Of a stretch of DNA of 64,000 nucleotides, positions 39,354 through 48,378 are shown piece after piece (the stretch's first letter is position 1; every line of letters starts with the position of its first letter). Origin of the DNA: Mycobacterium sp. SMC-2. Lineage in GTDB: Bacteria; Actinomycetota; Actinomycetes; Mycobacteriales; Mycobacteriaceae. The position numbers and the translations under genes were made by a program. Below the pieces are notes generated by a model. That model worked only from the letters and a program-made list of their open reading frames with translations, did no database searches and was not told the origin of the DNA. The stretch covers positions 1,798,001 to 1,862,000 of the forward strand of contig NZ_CP079863.1 in NCBI RefSeq assembly GCF_025263485.1, written 5' to 3'.

Positions 39354-41125
39354 CAGTACTTCCGTTCCTTTGGTTCGTAGCGGGTCTGCACGACGGGCTT
39401 GAAGTCCAGCGCGATGTCGCTGCGCAGATCGGTGCCCCGCTTATCGGCCCCAATCTCCTTGTAGGCCATCGTGTGCCGCATGTAGTTGACGTCGTCGCGG
39501 TTCGGGTAGTCCTCCCGAGCGTGCCCGCCGCGAGACTCCTTGCGGTTCAGCGCACCCACCACGGTGGCCTCGGCCAGCTCCAGCAAAAAGCCCAGTTCGA
39601 TGGCTTCCAGCAGGTCGCTGTTGAAGCGCTTTCCCTTGTCGTGCACGGTAATTCGGGAATACCGCTCCTTGAGCGCGTGAATGTCGGTCAGCGCCTGCTT
39701 GAGCGTCTCCTCGGTGCGGAACACCGCGGCGTTGTTGTCCATCGACTGCTGCAGCGCGCCGCGAATGTCGGCCACCCGCTCGCTGCCGTGCTCACTCAAG
39801 ATGTCGGCGACCCAGCCGACGACCATAGCCTCCGGGTTGGGCGGCATGTCGACAAAGTCATGCATGCCGGCGAAGTCCGCGGCGGCGATGCCGGCGCGAC
39901 GGCCGAAGACGTTGATGTCCAATAGGGAATTGGTGCCCAACCGGTTGGCGCCGTGCACCGACACGCACGCGCATTCGCCGGCCGCGTACAGGCCCGGCAC
40001 GGTAGAGGTGTTGTCGGCCAACACTTGTCCGGTGACGGTGGTGGGGATGCCACCCATCACGTAGTGGCACGTCGGGTAGACGGGGACCAGCTCGTGCACC
40101 GGGTCGACGCCCAGGTAGGTGCGGGCGAACTCGGTGATGTCGGGCAGCTTGGTCTCGAGCACGTCCTCGCCGAGGTGGCGCACGTCGATGTAGACGTAGT
40201 CCTTGTGCGGGCCGGCGCCGCGGCCCTCCAGCACCTCCAGCACCATGGAGCGGGCGACGATATCGCGCGGCGCCAGGTCGACGATGGTCGGGGCGTAGCG
40301 CTCCATGAAGCGCTCGCCGTCGGCGTTGAGCAGGCGGCCGCCCTCGCCGCGCACGGCCTCGGAGATCAGGATGCCCAGCCCGGCCAGCCCGGTCGGATGG
40401 AACTGGTGAAACTCCATGTCCTCCAACGGAAGTCCCTTGCGGAACACGATGCCCATGCCGTCACCGGTCAGTGTGTGCGCGTTGGAGGTGGTCTTGTACA
40501 TCCGGCCCGACCCGCCGGTAGCGAGCACCACGGCCTTGGCGTGGAAGACGTGGATCTCACCGGTGGCCAGCTCGTAGGCCACCACGCCGGTGGCCACTGG
40601 GCCGCTCGGGGTCTGCGTCAAAACCAGGTCCAGCGCGTAGAACTCGTTGAAGAACTGCACGTCGTGGCGGACGCAGTTCTGGTAGAGCGTCTGCAGGATC
40701 ATGTGGCCGGTGCGGTCGGCGGCGTAGCAGGCCCGGCGCACCGGAGCCTTGCCGTGCTCGCGGGTGTGCCCGCCGAAGCGGCGCTGGTCGATGCGGCCCT
40801 CGGGGGTGCGGTTGAACGGCATCCCCATCTTCTCCAGGTCGAGCACCGCGTCGATGGCTTCCTTGCACATGATCTCCACCGCGTCCTGGTCGGCGAGGTA
40901 GTCGCCGCCCTTGACGGTGTCGAAGGTGTGCCATTCCCAGTTGTCGTCCTCGACGTTGGCCAGCGCCGCGCACATCCCGCCCTGGGCGGCGCCGGTGTGG
41001 CTGCGGGTGGGGTAGAGCTTGGTCAGCACCGCGGTCCGCACCCGCGGACCGGCCTCCACCGCCGCGCGCATGCCGGCGCCGCCGGCACCCACGATGACCA
41101 CGTCGTATCGGTGTTGGGCGATCAC
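39353..41125 (-). CDS. sdhA: Succinate dehydrogenase flavoprotein subunit
   Basis: SdhA oxidises succinate to fumarate. Its 590 residues show the dinucleotide-binding VVIVGAGGAGMRAA, His43 in PTRSHTGAAQGG for covalent FAD, and RRFGGHTREHGKAPVRRACY and the substrate site HPTGLAGLGILISEAVRGEGG. PTCHYVMGGIPT and the C-terminal RKESRGGHAREDYPNRDD complete the family pattern. The start is a GTG at 41125 (VIAQHRYDVV), with no strong ribosome site; a 114-bp repeat-bearing spacer separates it from sdhD. Confidence 0.98.
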   Translation of the reverse strand: MIAQHRYDVVIVGAGGAGMRAAVEAGPRVRTAVLTKLYPTRSHTGAAQGGMCAALANVEDDNWEWHTFDTVKGGDYLADQDAVEIMCKEAIDAVLDLEKMGMPFNRTPEGRIDQRRFGGHTREHGKAPVRRACYAADRTGHMILQTLYQNCVRHDVQFFNEFYALDLVLTQTPSGPVATGVVAYELATGEIHVFHAKAVVLATGGSGRMYKTTSNAHTLTGDGMGIVFRKGLPLEDMEFHQFHPTGLAGLGILISEAVRGEGGRLLNADGERFMERYAPTIVDLAPRDIVARSMVLEVLEGRGAGPHKDYVYIDVRHLGEDVLETKLPDITEFARTYLGVDPVHELVPVYPTCHYVMGGIPTTVTGQVLADNTSTVPGLYAAGECACVSVHGANRLGTNSLLDINVFGRRAGIAAADFAGMHDFVDMPPNPEAMVVGWVADILSEHGSERVADIRGALQQSMDNNAAVFRTEETLKQALTDIHALKERYSRITVHDKGKRFNSDLLEAIELGFLLELAEATVVGALNRKESRGGHAREDYPNRDDVNYMRHTMAYKEIGADKRGTDLRSDIALDFKPVVQTRYEPKERKY

Positions 41126-41161
41126 CTCGACCGCCGCCGACGATGCAGTGGGGGCACACCC

Positions 41162-41228
41162 AGCCGCGAAGCGGCGAGGGGGACGAAGCGATGAGATGGG
41201 GGCACCTCCCGCTTGCGGGGGCGAGGTG
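41162..41228. repeat. Double-hairpin repeat element in the sdhD-sdhA spacer
   Basis: The spacer contains GCCGC-GAA-GCGGC (41163-41175) and a larger imperfect hairpin with outer arms CACCTC (41203-41208) and GAGGTG (41223-41228) and inner arms CCCGC/GCGGG. It is preceded by GTGGGGGCACACC-like sequence. It resembles the short palindromic intergenic units found in multiple copies in M. avium-type genomes (memory, not checked) and could affect mRNA stability or SdhA levels. Confidence 0.5.
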
Positions 41229-41239
41229 GCGCAAACATG

Positions 41240-41710
41240 TCAGCCTCCGATATTCGGGTCGAACGTCACCAGCACATAGGTGCCGAGCACCAGCGTGAAC
41301 GCCATCGACAACAGCAGCAGGCTGTTGAGCCAGAACCGGGTGCGGTCCTTGCGGCTGTAGTCGTCGATGATGACGCGCAGGCCGTTGCCGCCGTGCAGCT
41401 GCGCCAGCCACAACAGCGCCAAGTCCCATAACTGCCAGAATGGCGAGCCCCAGCGCTGCGCCACGTAGTTGAAGTCGATGCGGTAAACGCCGTCGTCGAC
41501 CATCAGCATGATGAACAGGTGCCCGACGGCTAGGAATAGCAGCGCGACACCGGAGAACCGCATGAACAGCCACGCGAACTTCTCGAAGTTTCCGATGCCG
41601 GCCCGGCGCCGCGGCGAGCGCGGGTTGTCCAGGCCGGCCGGCCGGTCGTGGCCGCGCTGGCGCACCGGGGCCGCCTGGCCCCGGCCGAGCTGCAGGTCGG
41701 GGCTGCTCAT
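41240..41710 (-). CDS. sdhD: Succinate dehydrogenase hydrophobic membrane anchor subunit
   Basis: This is a 156-residue membrane anchor with three helices (FMRFSGVALLFLAVGHLFIML, a second helix around LALLWLAQLHGGNGLRVIIDDY and LLLLSMAFTLVLGTYVLVTF). The Arg-rich cytoplasmic N-terminus and HLF histidine (haem/quinone region) are as in type mycobacterial SdhD. The ATG at 41710 overlaps the sdhC TGA (ATGA); the codons further upstream belong to another frame of sdhC. Confidence 0.93.
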   Translation of the reverse strand: MSSPDLQLGRGQAAPVRQRGHDRPAGLDNPRSPRRRAGIGNFEKFAWLFMRFSGVALLFLAVGHLFIMLMVDDGVYRIDFNYVAQRWGSPFWQLWDLALLWLAQLHGGNGLRVIIDDYSRKDRTRFWLNSLLLLSMAFTLVLGTYVLVTFDPNIGG

Positions 41711-42159
41711 CGCAGGTGCTCGGTCATGTGGATGCCGATCACTACGCCGGCCGGAACCATGAGCAGCAGAAAGACGACGCCGACGACCCAGAACATCACC
41801 TTCTGATAGCGGGGGCCCTCGGACCAGAAGTCGATGAGGATGACGCGGATCCCGTTCAGCCCGTGGAATGCCACCGCCGCCACCAGCCCGTACTCCATCA
41901 GTCCGACGATCGGGGTCTTGTAGTCGTGGATCACGGCGTCGTAGGTCTGCGGGCTCACCCGCAGCATCGCCGCGTCCAGCACGTGGACGAACAGGAAGAA
42001 GAAGATCGTCGCGCCGCTGATGCGGTGCAACACCCACGACCACATGCCGGGGTCGCCCCGATACAGGGTCCGGGGTGGTCGCCGCCCGCGCGCAGATTGT
42101 GTTGCCGGATCCGCGGTTGTCGCCTGTCTGGTCACCCAGTCCTCACCGCCTTCTGACAT
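41707..42159 (-). CDS. sdhC: Succinate dehydrogenase cytochrome b556 subunit
   Basis: SdhC is the first gene of the operon: a 150-residue three-helix haem-b anchor. WSWVLHRISGATIFFFLFVHVLDAAML contains the quinone-site Ser/Arg (HRISG) and the haem His, followed by GLMEYGLVAAVAFHGLNGIRVILIDFW. ATG at 42159 gives an N-terminal extension of about 37 residues compared with the shorter M. tuberculosis annotation, which begins at the tryptophan motif; the true start might be the ATG just before WSWV. It diverges from cdd. Confidence 0.93.
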   Translation of the reverse strand: MSEGGEDWVTRQATTADPATQSARGRRPPRTLYRGDPGMWSWVLHRISGATIFFFLFVHVLDAAMLRVSPQTYDAVIHDYKTPIVGLMEYGLVAAVAFHGLNGIRVILIDFWSEGPRYQKVMFWVVGVVFLLLMVPAGVVIGIHMTEHLR

Positions 42160-42278
42160 CGGGGCAGTTCAGCCTAACCCGGCGCGCGGACCGCCCGCGT
42201 CGAGCAGTCCGCCAAGCGAAGTGCCATGTCAGAGTTAGGGTGGCAGTCTTACGTGCCCAAAGGCGAACGGGGTTGGGT

Positions 42279-42677
42279 ATGCCTGATGTCGATTGGAAAA
42301 CCTTGCGCCACAAGGCAATCAGTGCCGCGGCGAGGGCCTACGCGCCGTACTCGCGCTACCCGGTGGGGGCGGCCGCGCTGGTCGACGACGGCCGCGTGGT
42401 CACCGGCTGCAATGTGGAAAACGTCTCATATGGCCTCGGTCTCTGCGCCGAATGCGGTGTGGTGTGCGCCCTACACGCGACCGGCGGTGGCCGGCTGATC
42501 GCGCTGGCCTGCGTCGACGGGCAGGGGTCCCCGCTGATGCCGTGCGGGCGATGCCGCCAGCTGCTGCTGGAGCACGGCGGCCCCGAGCTGCTGGTCGACC
42601 ATCCGGCCGGGCCCCGCCGCCTCGGTGAGCTGCTGCCCGACGCCTTCAGCGCCGACCTGCCACGGGAACCCCGTTGA
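42279..42677 (+). CDS. cdd: Cytidine deaminase
   Basis: Cdd hydrolyses cytidine or deoxycytidine to uridine in pyrimidine salvage. This is a small zinc enzyme of 132 residues, the normal length for the tetrameric type. The catalytic motifs are CAE (in GLCAECGVV) and PCGRCRQLL, giving the zinc ligands Cys, Cys, Cys and proton-shuttle Glu. The ATG at 42279 begins [13 protein letters not shown]. deoA follows with a 4-bp overlap, and add after it, so cdd-deoA-add is one operon. Confidence 0.96.
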   Translation: MPDVDWKTLRHKAISAAARAYAPYSRYPVGAAALVDDGRVVTGCNVENVSYGLGLCAECGVVCALHATGGGRLIALACVDGQGSPLMPCGRCRQLLLEHGGPELLVDHPAGPRRLGELLPDAFSADLPREPR

Positions 42678-43960
42678 CCGACTACACATTCGACGCGCCC
42701 ACGGTGATCCGGACCAAGCGCGACGGCGGGCGGCTGTCCGACGCCGCCATCGCGTGGGTCGTCGACGCCTACACCCACGGCCAGGTGGCCGAGGAACAGA
42801 TGTCGGCGCTGCTGATGGCGATCTTCCTGCGCGGCATGGACCGCGGCGAGACCGCCAGCTGGACCGCGGCGATGCTGGCCTCCGGCGCACGGCTGGACTT
42901 CCGCGACCTGCCGAGGCCGACCGTGGACAAGCACTCCACCGGCGGCGTGGGGGACAAGATCACCCTGCCCCTGGTGGCCGTCGTCGCCGCCTGCGGCGCG
43001 GCGGTGCCCCAGGCGTCGGGGCGGGGGCTCGGGCACACCGGCGGCACCTTGGACAAGCTCGAGTCCATCGCCGGGTTCACCGCGGCGCTGTCCAACCGGC
43101 GGGTGCGCGAGCAACTTCTCGACGTCGGCGCGGCCATCTTCGCCGCGGGCGAGCTGGCCCCGGCCGACGCCAAGCTGTACGCACTGCGCGACGTCACCGC
43201 CACCGTCGAGTCGCTGCCGCTGATCGCCAGCTCGGTGATGAGCAAGAAGCTGGCCGAGGGGACCGGCGCGCTGGTGCTCGACGTGAAGGTGGGCTCCGGC
43301 GCGCTGCTGAGCTCCGCGGAGCGGTGCCGCGAACTGGCCCACACCATGGTCGAGCTGGGCGCGGCGCACCGGGTGCCCACCCGCGCGCTGTTGACCGACA
43401 TGAACCGCCCGCTGGGCGCGACGGTGGGCAACGCCCTCGAGGTCGCCGAGTCGCTGGACGTGCTGGCCGGCGGTGGCCCGCCCGACGTGGTCGAGCTGAC
43501 GCTGCGGCTGGCCTCCGAGATGCTCGAGTTGGCCGGGGTCGACGGATGCGACCCCGCCGAGACGCTGCGCGACGGCACCGCGATGGACCGCTTTCGCCGG
43601 CTGATCGCCGCCCAGGGTGGGGATTTGTCGGTTCCGTTGCCCATCGGTGCGCATTCCGAGACCGTGACCGCCGGGCGGGGCGGCACAATGGGCGATATCG
43701 ACGCGATGGCAGTGGGGCTGGCGGCTTGGCGGCTCGGCGCGGGCAGGTCCCGTCCGGGCGAACGGGTGCAGGCCGGCGCCGGCATCCGGATCCACCGCCG
43801 CCCCGGCGAGCCGGTCACGGCCGGCGCCCCGTTGTTCACCCTGTACACCGACACCCCGGAACGCTTCGGCGCCGCGCTGGCCGAATTGGACGGCGGCTAC
43901 CGCGTCGGCGACACGGCACCGGCTCCCCGGCCGCTGATCATCGATCGGATCACCACGTGA
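42674..43960 (+). CDS. deoA: Thymidine phosphorylase
   Basis: DeoA cleaves thymidine or deoxyuridine with phosphate to base and deoxyribose-1-phosphate. The 428-residue type II pyrimidine nucleoside phosphorylase shows the signature [33 protein letters not shown], and phosphate and nucleoside contacts in [11 protein letters not shown] and KVGSGA. The start is TTG at 42674 (TTGA overlapping the cdd stop), chosen because [19 protein letters not shown] aligns with the family N-terminus; no ATG or GTG would do so. The end overlaps add by 4 bp (GTGA). Confidence 0.95.
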   Translation: MTDYTFDAPTVIRTKRDGGRLSDAAIAWVVDAYTHGQVAEEQMSALLMAIFLRGMDRGETASWTAAMLASGARLDFRDLPRPTVDKHSTGGVGDKITLPLVAVVAACGAAVPQASGRGLGHTGGTLDKLESIAGFTAALSNRRVREQLLDVGAAIFAAGELAPADAKLYALRDVTATVESLPLIASSVMSKKLAEGTGALVLDVKVGSGALLSSAERCRELAHTMVELGAAHRVPTRALLTDMNRPLGATVGNALEVAESLDVLAGGGPPDVVELTLRLASEMLELAGVDGCDPAETLRDGTAMDRFRRLIAAQGGDLSVPLPIGAHSETVTAGRGGTMGDIDAMAVGLAAWRLGAGRSRPGERVQAGAGIRIHRRPGEPVTAGAPLFTLYTDTPERFGAALAELDGGYRVGDTAPAPRPLIIDRITT

Positions 43961-45048
43961 CAACACCATTGGGCCTCGAGCAGATCAAGAAGGCGCCCAA
44001 GGCCCTGCTGCACGATCACCTCGACGGGGGGCTGCGCCCGTCGACCGTGGTGGACATCGCCGGCCAGATCGGCTACGACGAGCTGCCCACCACCAACGTC
44101 GACGAGCTGGCCACCTGGTTTCGCACCCGGTCGCACAGCGGCTCGCTGGAGCGTTACCTGGAGCCGTTCTCGCACACCGTGGCGGTGATGCAGACGCCGG
44201 AGGCGCTGCATCGCGTCGCCTACGAATGCGTGGAAGACCTGGCCGCCGACTCGGTTGTCTACGCCGAGATCCGATTCGCGCCGGAGCTGCACATCGACCG
44301 GGGGCTCTCGTTCGACGAGATCGTCGACGCCGTGCTGGCCGGTTTTGCCGACGGCGAGAAGGCCTGCACCGCCGCGGGCCGGCCGATCGTGGTGCGGCTG
44401 TTGGTCACCGCCATGCGGCACGCCGCGGTGTCTCGGGAGATCGCCGAGCTGGCAATCCGGTTCCGGGACAAGGGAGTCGTCGGCTTCGACATCGCCGGCG
44501 CCGAGGCCGGCAACCCGCCGACGCGGCACCTGGACGCCTTCGAGTACATGCGGGACAACAACGCGCGCTTCACCATCCACGCGGGCGAGGCGTTCGGGCT
44601 GCCGTCGATTCACGAGGCGATCGCGTTCTGCGGCGCCGACCGCCTGGGCCACGGGGTGCGCATCGTCGATGACATAGACGTCCTGGGTGACGGCAAAGTC
44701 AGGTTGGGCAGGCTGGCATCGATCCTGCGGGACAAGCGAATTCCGCTGGAGCTGTGCCCCAGCTCCAACGTGCAGACCGGTGCGGTGAAAAGCATCGCGG
44801 ACCATCCGTTCGACCTGCTGGCCCGCGCCCGGTTCCGGGTGACCGTGAACACCGACAACCGGCTGATGAGCGATACCACGATGAGCCTCGAAATGTCCCG
44901 GCTGGTCCAGGCTTTCGGCTACGGCTGGAGCGATCTCGAGCGGTTCACCATCAACGCGATGAAGTCGGCGTTCATTCCGTTCGACGAGCGGCTGGCGATC
45001 ATCGACGACGTGATCAAGCCGCGGTACGCGGTGCTGATCGCAGGCTGA
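43957..45048 (+). CDS. add: Adenosine deaminase
   Basis: Add converts (deoxy)adenosine to (deoxy)inosine. It is a 363-residue zinc TIM-barrel amidohydrolase with LLHDHLDG (two zinc His), [24 protein letters not shown], the catalytic THAGE-type [24 protein letters not shown] and VNTDNRLMS (Asp pair). The GTG at 43957 overlaps the deoA TGA. The TGA is immediately followed by a strong 13-bp hairpin. Confidence 0.97.
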   Translation: MTTPLGLEQIKKAPKALLHDHLDGGLRPSTVVDIAGQIGYDELPTTNVDELATWFRTRSHSGSLERYLEPFSHTVAVMQTPEALHRVAYECVEDLAADSVVYAEIRFAPELHIDRGLSFDEIVDAVLAGFADGEKACTAAGRPIVVRLLVTAMRHAAVSREIAELAIRFRDKGVVGFDIAGAEAGNPPTRHLDAFEYMRDNNARFTIHAGEAFGLPSIHEAIAFCGADRLGHGVRIVDDIDVLGDGKVRLGRLASILRDKRIPLELCPSSNVQTGAVKSIADHPFDLLARARFRVTVNTDNRLMSDTTMSLEMSRLVQAFGYGWSDLERFTINAMKSAFIPFDERLAIIDDVIKPRYAVLIAG

Positions 45049-45078
45049 CGCCGCTCGCCCAAAAGTGGGCGAGCGGCG
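45049..45078. terminator. Perfect 13-bp hairpin after add (probable bidirectional terminator)
   Basis: CGCCGCTCGCCCA (45049-45061) and its exact complement TGGGCGAGCGGCG (45066-45078) enclose an AAAG loop. It starts at the base after the add stop codon and ends 11 bp before the stop of the convergent gene. It lacks a U-tract, as most mycobacterial intrinsic terminators do. Confidence 0.75.
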
Positions 45079-45089
45079 CAGCTTTCGGC

Positions 45090-45374
45090 TCAGCGGGGGA
45101 GCCGGGTGCCGGTGCGGCGACCGGCCAGCGATTCGTAGATGGCGATGAGGACGATGGCGGCGCCCACTCCGATGAAGAACGGAATCCAGGCCACGCCACC
45201 GTTGGCGTTGTGGTATCCGAGCGCGCTGGCCACCGCCGAGCCGATCAAGCCGCCTACGGCGCCGATCACGACGGTCATCACCATGCCGACGTTCTGCTTT
45301 CCCGGCATCACCAGGCGGGCGACCAAACCGATGATCGCGCCCACCACGATGGCGAGGATTATGGATGTGATCAC
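45090..45374 (-). CDS. GlsB/YeaQ/YmgE-family small membrane protein
   Basis: This is a 94-residue three-helix membrane protein of the transglycosylase-associated (GlsB/YeaQ/YmgE) family, recognised by IVVGAIIGLVARLVMPGKQNVGMVMTVVIGAVGGLIGSAVA. It is usually stress-induced, with unknown biochemical role. GTG at 45374 with AGGAG seven bases upstream defines the start. It is a single gene between the terminator hairpin and the GntR gene. Confidence 0.92.
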   Translation of the reverse strand: MITSIILAIVVGAIIGLVARLVMPGKQNVGMVMTVVIGAVGGLIGSAVASALGYHNANGGVAWIPFFIGVGAAIVLIAIYESLAGRRTGTRLPR

Positions 45375-45466
45375 TTCGAGCTCCTGTCGTAGCGGCGCCC
45401 AGGGTGGGCGCCATCTTTGACGGGACTTCCCCGAATCAGCGGACTTCTAACACAATTCGCCCGGGC

Positions 45467-46138
45467 TCAAATCAAGTCGGCCGCCAGACCGATGGCGCGC
45501 ACCGTGCTGGCCAGGTGCGTCTGCACCGCGCGCAACGCTCGCTGGGCGTCGGCGTCGCGCAACGCCTCGGCGATCTCGCGGTGCTCGTGCAGGATCGTCG
45601 CCACCCGGTCCGGATCGCGCAGCGCCGATTCGCCGATCATCCGCATCTGCCGATCCCGCAGCGACGCATAGAAACCCGACAAAATGGCGTTCCCCGATTC
45701 GGCCAGGGTGATGGCGTGAAAGGCGCGGTCGGCCTCGAGGAACGCGGACCAATCGGAGCGGTCGACGGCGGCGCGCTGCCGTTGCAGCTCGCCCGACAGC
45801 CGCTCGAAAACCGCGGCGCACGTGGCGGGCCCGCGACCCACCACCTTCGTCGCGGCGAACTGCTCCAAGACCAGCCGCGCCTCCATCACCGAGCGGACCT
45901 CGTCGGGCGACACCGGGACGACCAGGGCGCCGCGCTGCGGGTACAGCCGCAGCAGCCCCTCGGCCTCCAGGCGCAGGAACGCCTCGCGCACCGGCGTGCG
46001 CGACATTCCGAGGGCCGAGGCGACGTCGCCCTCGCTGATCAGCTCGCCGCCGGGGTACGCGCCGGTGAGCACCTGCGTCTTGACGTAGTCCAGCGCGCGG
46101 TCCTTGGCCGTGCCCGGCCGCGGGTCGATCGTTGCCAC
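45467..46138 (-). CDS. GntR-family regulator, FCD (FadR) subfamily
   Basis: This is a 223-residue transcription factor with an N-terminal winged helix (about residues 10-75; LISEGDVASALGMSRTPVREAFLRLEAEGLL) and a C-terminal all-helical FCD effector domain (about 85-210) with EARLVLE, the metal-type D..FH in EADRAFHAITLAESGN and the terminal EHREIAEAL with His. The start is GTG at 46138. It diverges from the bicupin gene and probably controls it and itself, with GATAC repeats in between as candidate operators. The effector is probably a carboxylate (inference). Confidence 0.93.
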   Translation of the reverse strand: MATIDPRPGTAKDRALDYVKTQVLTGAYPGGELISEGDVASALGMSRTPVREAFLRLEAEGLLRLYPQRGALVVPVSPDEVRSVMEARLVLEQFAATKVVGRGPATCAAVFERLSGELQRQRAAVDRSDWSAFLEADRAFHAITLAESGNAILSGFYASLRDRQMRMIGESALRDPDRVATILHEHREIAEALRDADAQRALRAVQTHLASTVRAIGLAADLI

Positions 46139-46159
46139 TGCAGCCTTCCGTAGCTAAGT

Positions 46160-46234
46160 CGTATCCCAGCAGTGTCGTGACGGTACACCAATGGCCACCT
46201 TGACAGGGCCACAACTGAGATACAAGATAGATAC
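46160..46234. promoter_or_regulatory. Promoter of the bicupin gene with GATAC repeats (candidate GntR operator)
   Basis: TTGACA (46200-46205) is a good -35, and AAGATA (46224-46229) 18 bp on is a weak -10. GTATC (46161-46165) and GATAC twice (46219-46223 and 46230-46234) are inverted/direct half-sites, the latter two flanking the -10. Binding there would block the promoter. Confidence 0.45.
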
Positions 46235-46288
46235 GAAAAAAACATTACGCACTCAAGAAGCCCCGAGCAGCTCGAAGGAGCCGCGAAA

Positions 46289-47317
46289 ATGCCCATCACC
46301 GAACAAGCCGTGACCCCGAACCTGGACCCGACGATTCCCGCGCCGATGATCAACGTGGCCGACTACGGCTTCGAAGGTCGTTTCCAAGACTGGGCCTCCG
46401 ACGCCGAGTACTTCGAGTACTCCAAGGCCGCCAACCCCATCGGCTCGGGCCACGTCCCGCGGGTCCCGGTCACCCGATTCGATCCGGAGGTCTACACCGA
46501 TCGGCCGACCGGTGTGATCCCGCTGGATCTGTCCAAGGAGCTGGGCATCGAGACCGGCGCGGCGACCAGCCCCGCGCTGCTGGCCAACTTCCTGCGCATC
46601 CGTCCGGGCGAACAGGTCGACACCAGCCCCAACGCCACCTCGCAGCTGTACTACGTGCTGTACGGGCGGGGCTTCGCGGCGGTCAACGGCCAGCTGGTGC
46701 AGTGGGAGAAGGGCGACTTTTTGACCCTGCCCGCCGGCACCCACTCGGTCTTCTACGCGGCCACCGACACGGCCATCTACTGGGTGCACGACGAGCCGCT
46801 GATGCGCTACCTGGGCGCCGACGCCACCCGGCCGCGGTTCCGCGCCACCAAGTTCCGCCGCTCGGATGCGGTCGCGAAGCTGGAGGAGATCGCGTCGCGC
46901 CCGGGCGCCAACGAGAAGAGCCGGGTCAGCGTGCTGCTGGCCAACGCCAACCAGGAGCAGACGCTGACCATCACCCACGTGCTGTGGGCCATGTTCGGCG
47001 TGCTGCCGCCGAATCAGGTGCAGCGCCCGCACCGCCACCAGTCGGTCGCCCTGGACCTGATCCTCGACGCGCCGCCCAGCGGCTGCTACACCCTGCTGGG
47101 CACGCGCCTGGACGAGCACGGCGACATCGTCGACCCCACCCGGGTGGACTGGCGGGCCGGCTGCGCCTTCACCACCCCGCCGGGCATGTGGCACGCCCAC
47201 TACAACGAGAGCGACGAGCCCGCACACCTGATCCCGATCCAGGACGCCGGGCTGCAGACCCATCTCCGCAGCCTCGACATCAAGTTCACGCAGCGCCGCG
47301 ACCTCGTCGCCGGCTGA
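46289..47317 (+). CDS. Bicupin protein (gentisate dioxygenase-like fold)
   Basis: This is a 342-residue protein with two cupin beta-barrels. The second contains the metal-type HRH in [12 protein letters not shown] plus a late His (MWHAHYN); the first ([38 protein letters not shown]) has fewer metal residues. The arrangement resembles gentisate or 1-hydroxy-2-naphthoate 1,2-dioxygenases, but I do not recognise a specific family member. GGAG lies nine bases before the ATG. The divergent GntR gene suggests catabolite induction. Confidence 0.8.
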   Translation: MPITEQAVTPNLDPTIPAPMINVADYGFEGRFQDWASDAEYFEYSKAANPIGSGHVPRVPVTRFDPEVYTDRPTGVIPLDLSKELGIETGAATSPALLANFLRIRPGEQVDTSPNATSQLYYVLYGRGFAAVNGQLVQWEKGDFLTLPAGTHSVFYAATDTAIYWVHDEPLMRYLGADATRPRFRATKFRRSDAVAKLEEIASRPGANEKSRVSVLLANANQEQTLTITHVLWAMFGVLPPNQVQRPHRHQSVALDLILDAPPSGCYTLLGTRLDEHGDIVDPTRVDWRAGCAFTTPPGMWHAHYNESDEPAHLIPIQDAGLQTHLRSLDIKFTQRRDLVAG

Positions 47318-47366
47318 GCCGGCGGGGCGGTGCACGGGGCCCACCGGGCGCATAGTGTGGCTGCAC

Positions 47367-48374
47367 ATGAAGCTGCCCCTGCTGGGCCCCGTGTCGGTCA
47401 CCGGCTTCCAGAACGCGTGGTTCTTCCTGGTCCTGCTGGTCGTTCTGCTGGTCCTGGGCATCTACGTCGTGCTGCAGTTCGCCCGCCGCCGCCGCGTGCT
47501 GCGGTTCGCCAACATGGAGGTGCTGGAGCGGGTCGCGCCCGCGCACCCCAGCCGGTGGCGGCACGTGCCGACGATCCTGCTGGCGGTGTCGCTGGTGCTG
47601 CTGACCACCGCGATGGCCGGGCCGACCTCCGACGTCCGCATCCCGCTCAACCGTGCGGTCGTGATGCTGGTCATCGACGTGTCGGAGTCCATGGCCGCCA
47701 CCGACGTCCCCCCCGACCGGCTCACCGCCGCCAAGGAGGCCGGCAAGCAATTCGCCGACGAGCTGACGCCGGCGATCAACCTGGGGTTAGTGCAGTTCGC
47801 GGCCAACGCGTCGCTGCTGGTGTCCCCGACGACCAACCGCCAGGCCGTGAAGGCGGCGATCGACCGGCTGAAGCCGGCCCCCAAAACCGCGACGGGCGAA
47901 GGCCTCTTCACCGCGCTGCAGGCCATCGCGACGGTCGGCTCGGTGATGGGGGGCGGCGAGGGCCCGCCACCGGCGCGCATCGTGCTGGAGTCCGACGGCG
48001 CCGAGAACGTGCCGCTGGACCCCAACGCCCCGCAGGGGGCGTTCACGGCCGCCAGGGCCGCCAAGGCCGAGGGGGTGCAGATCTCGACGATCTCCTTCGG
48101 GACGCCATACGGCACCGTCGAGTACGAGGGCGCCACCATCCCGGTTCCGGTCGACGACCAGACCCTGCAGAAGATCTGCGAGATCACCGACGGCCAGTCG
48201 TTCCACGCCGACAGCCTGGACTCGCTGAAGAGCGTCTACGCGACCCTCGAGCGCCAGATCGGCTACGAAACCGTCAAGGGCGACGCCAGCCTGGCCTGGA
48301 TGCTGCTGGGGTCCGTCGCCATGGCCGGCGCCATCCTGGCCGGCCTGTTCCTGAACCGCCGGCTGCCCGCCTGA
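47367..48374 (+). CDS. Membrane VWA-domain protein (Rv1481-like)
   Basis: This is a 335-residue protein with two N-terminal helices ([20 protein letters not shown] and [17 protein letters not shown]), a von Willebrand A domain with the MIDAS motif DVSES ([11 protein letters not shown]) and [11 protein letters not shown], then a C-terminal helix. It is collinear with Rv1481, which works beside a MoxR AAA ATPase; no moxR is near here. ATG at 47367 (MKLPLLGP) is chosen to match the family; a GTG at 47355 adds four residues. It converges on a paralogue. Confidence 0.92.
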   Translation: MKLPLLGPVSVTGFQNAWFFLVLLVVLLVLGIYVVLQFARRRRVLRFANMEVLERVAPAHPSRWRHVPTILLAVSLVLLTTAMAGPTSDVRIPLNRAVVMLVIDVSESMAATDVPPDRLTAAKEAGKQFADELTPAINLGLVQFAANASLLVSPTTNRQAVKAAIDRLKPAPKTATGEGLFTALQAIATVGSVMGGGEGPPPARIVLESDGAENVPLDPNAPQGAFTAARAAKAEGVQISTISFGTPYGTVEYEGATIPVPVDDQTLQKICEITDGQSFHADSLDSLKSVYATLERQIGYETVKGDASLAWMLLGSVAMAGAILAGLFLNRRLPA

Positions 48375-48378
48375 GCGA

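Noticed and set aside
37912..39453. Possible fusion of the CMD gene with a long upstream extension
   Set aside because: The extension is out of frame with sdhB/sdhA coding on the same strand; the CMD domain has its own ATG at 38511.
42625..45048. Possible 807-residue fusion including adenosine deaminase
   Set aside because: The first 440 codons are an alternative frame of deoA; GTG at 43957 overlapping the deoA stop gives the normal Add N-terminus.
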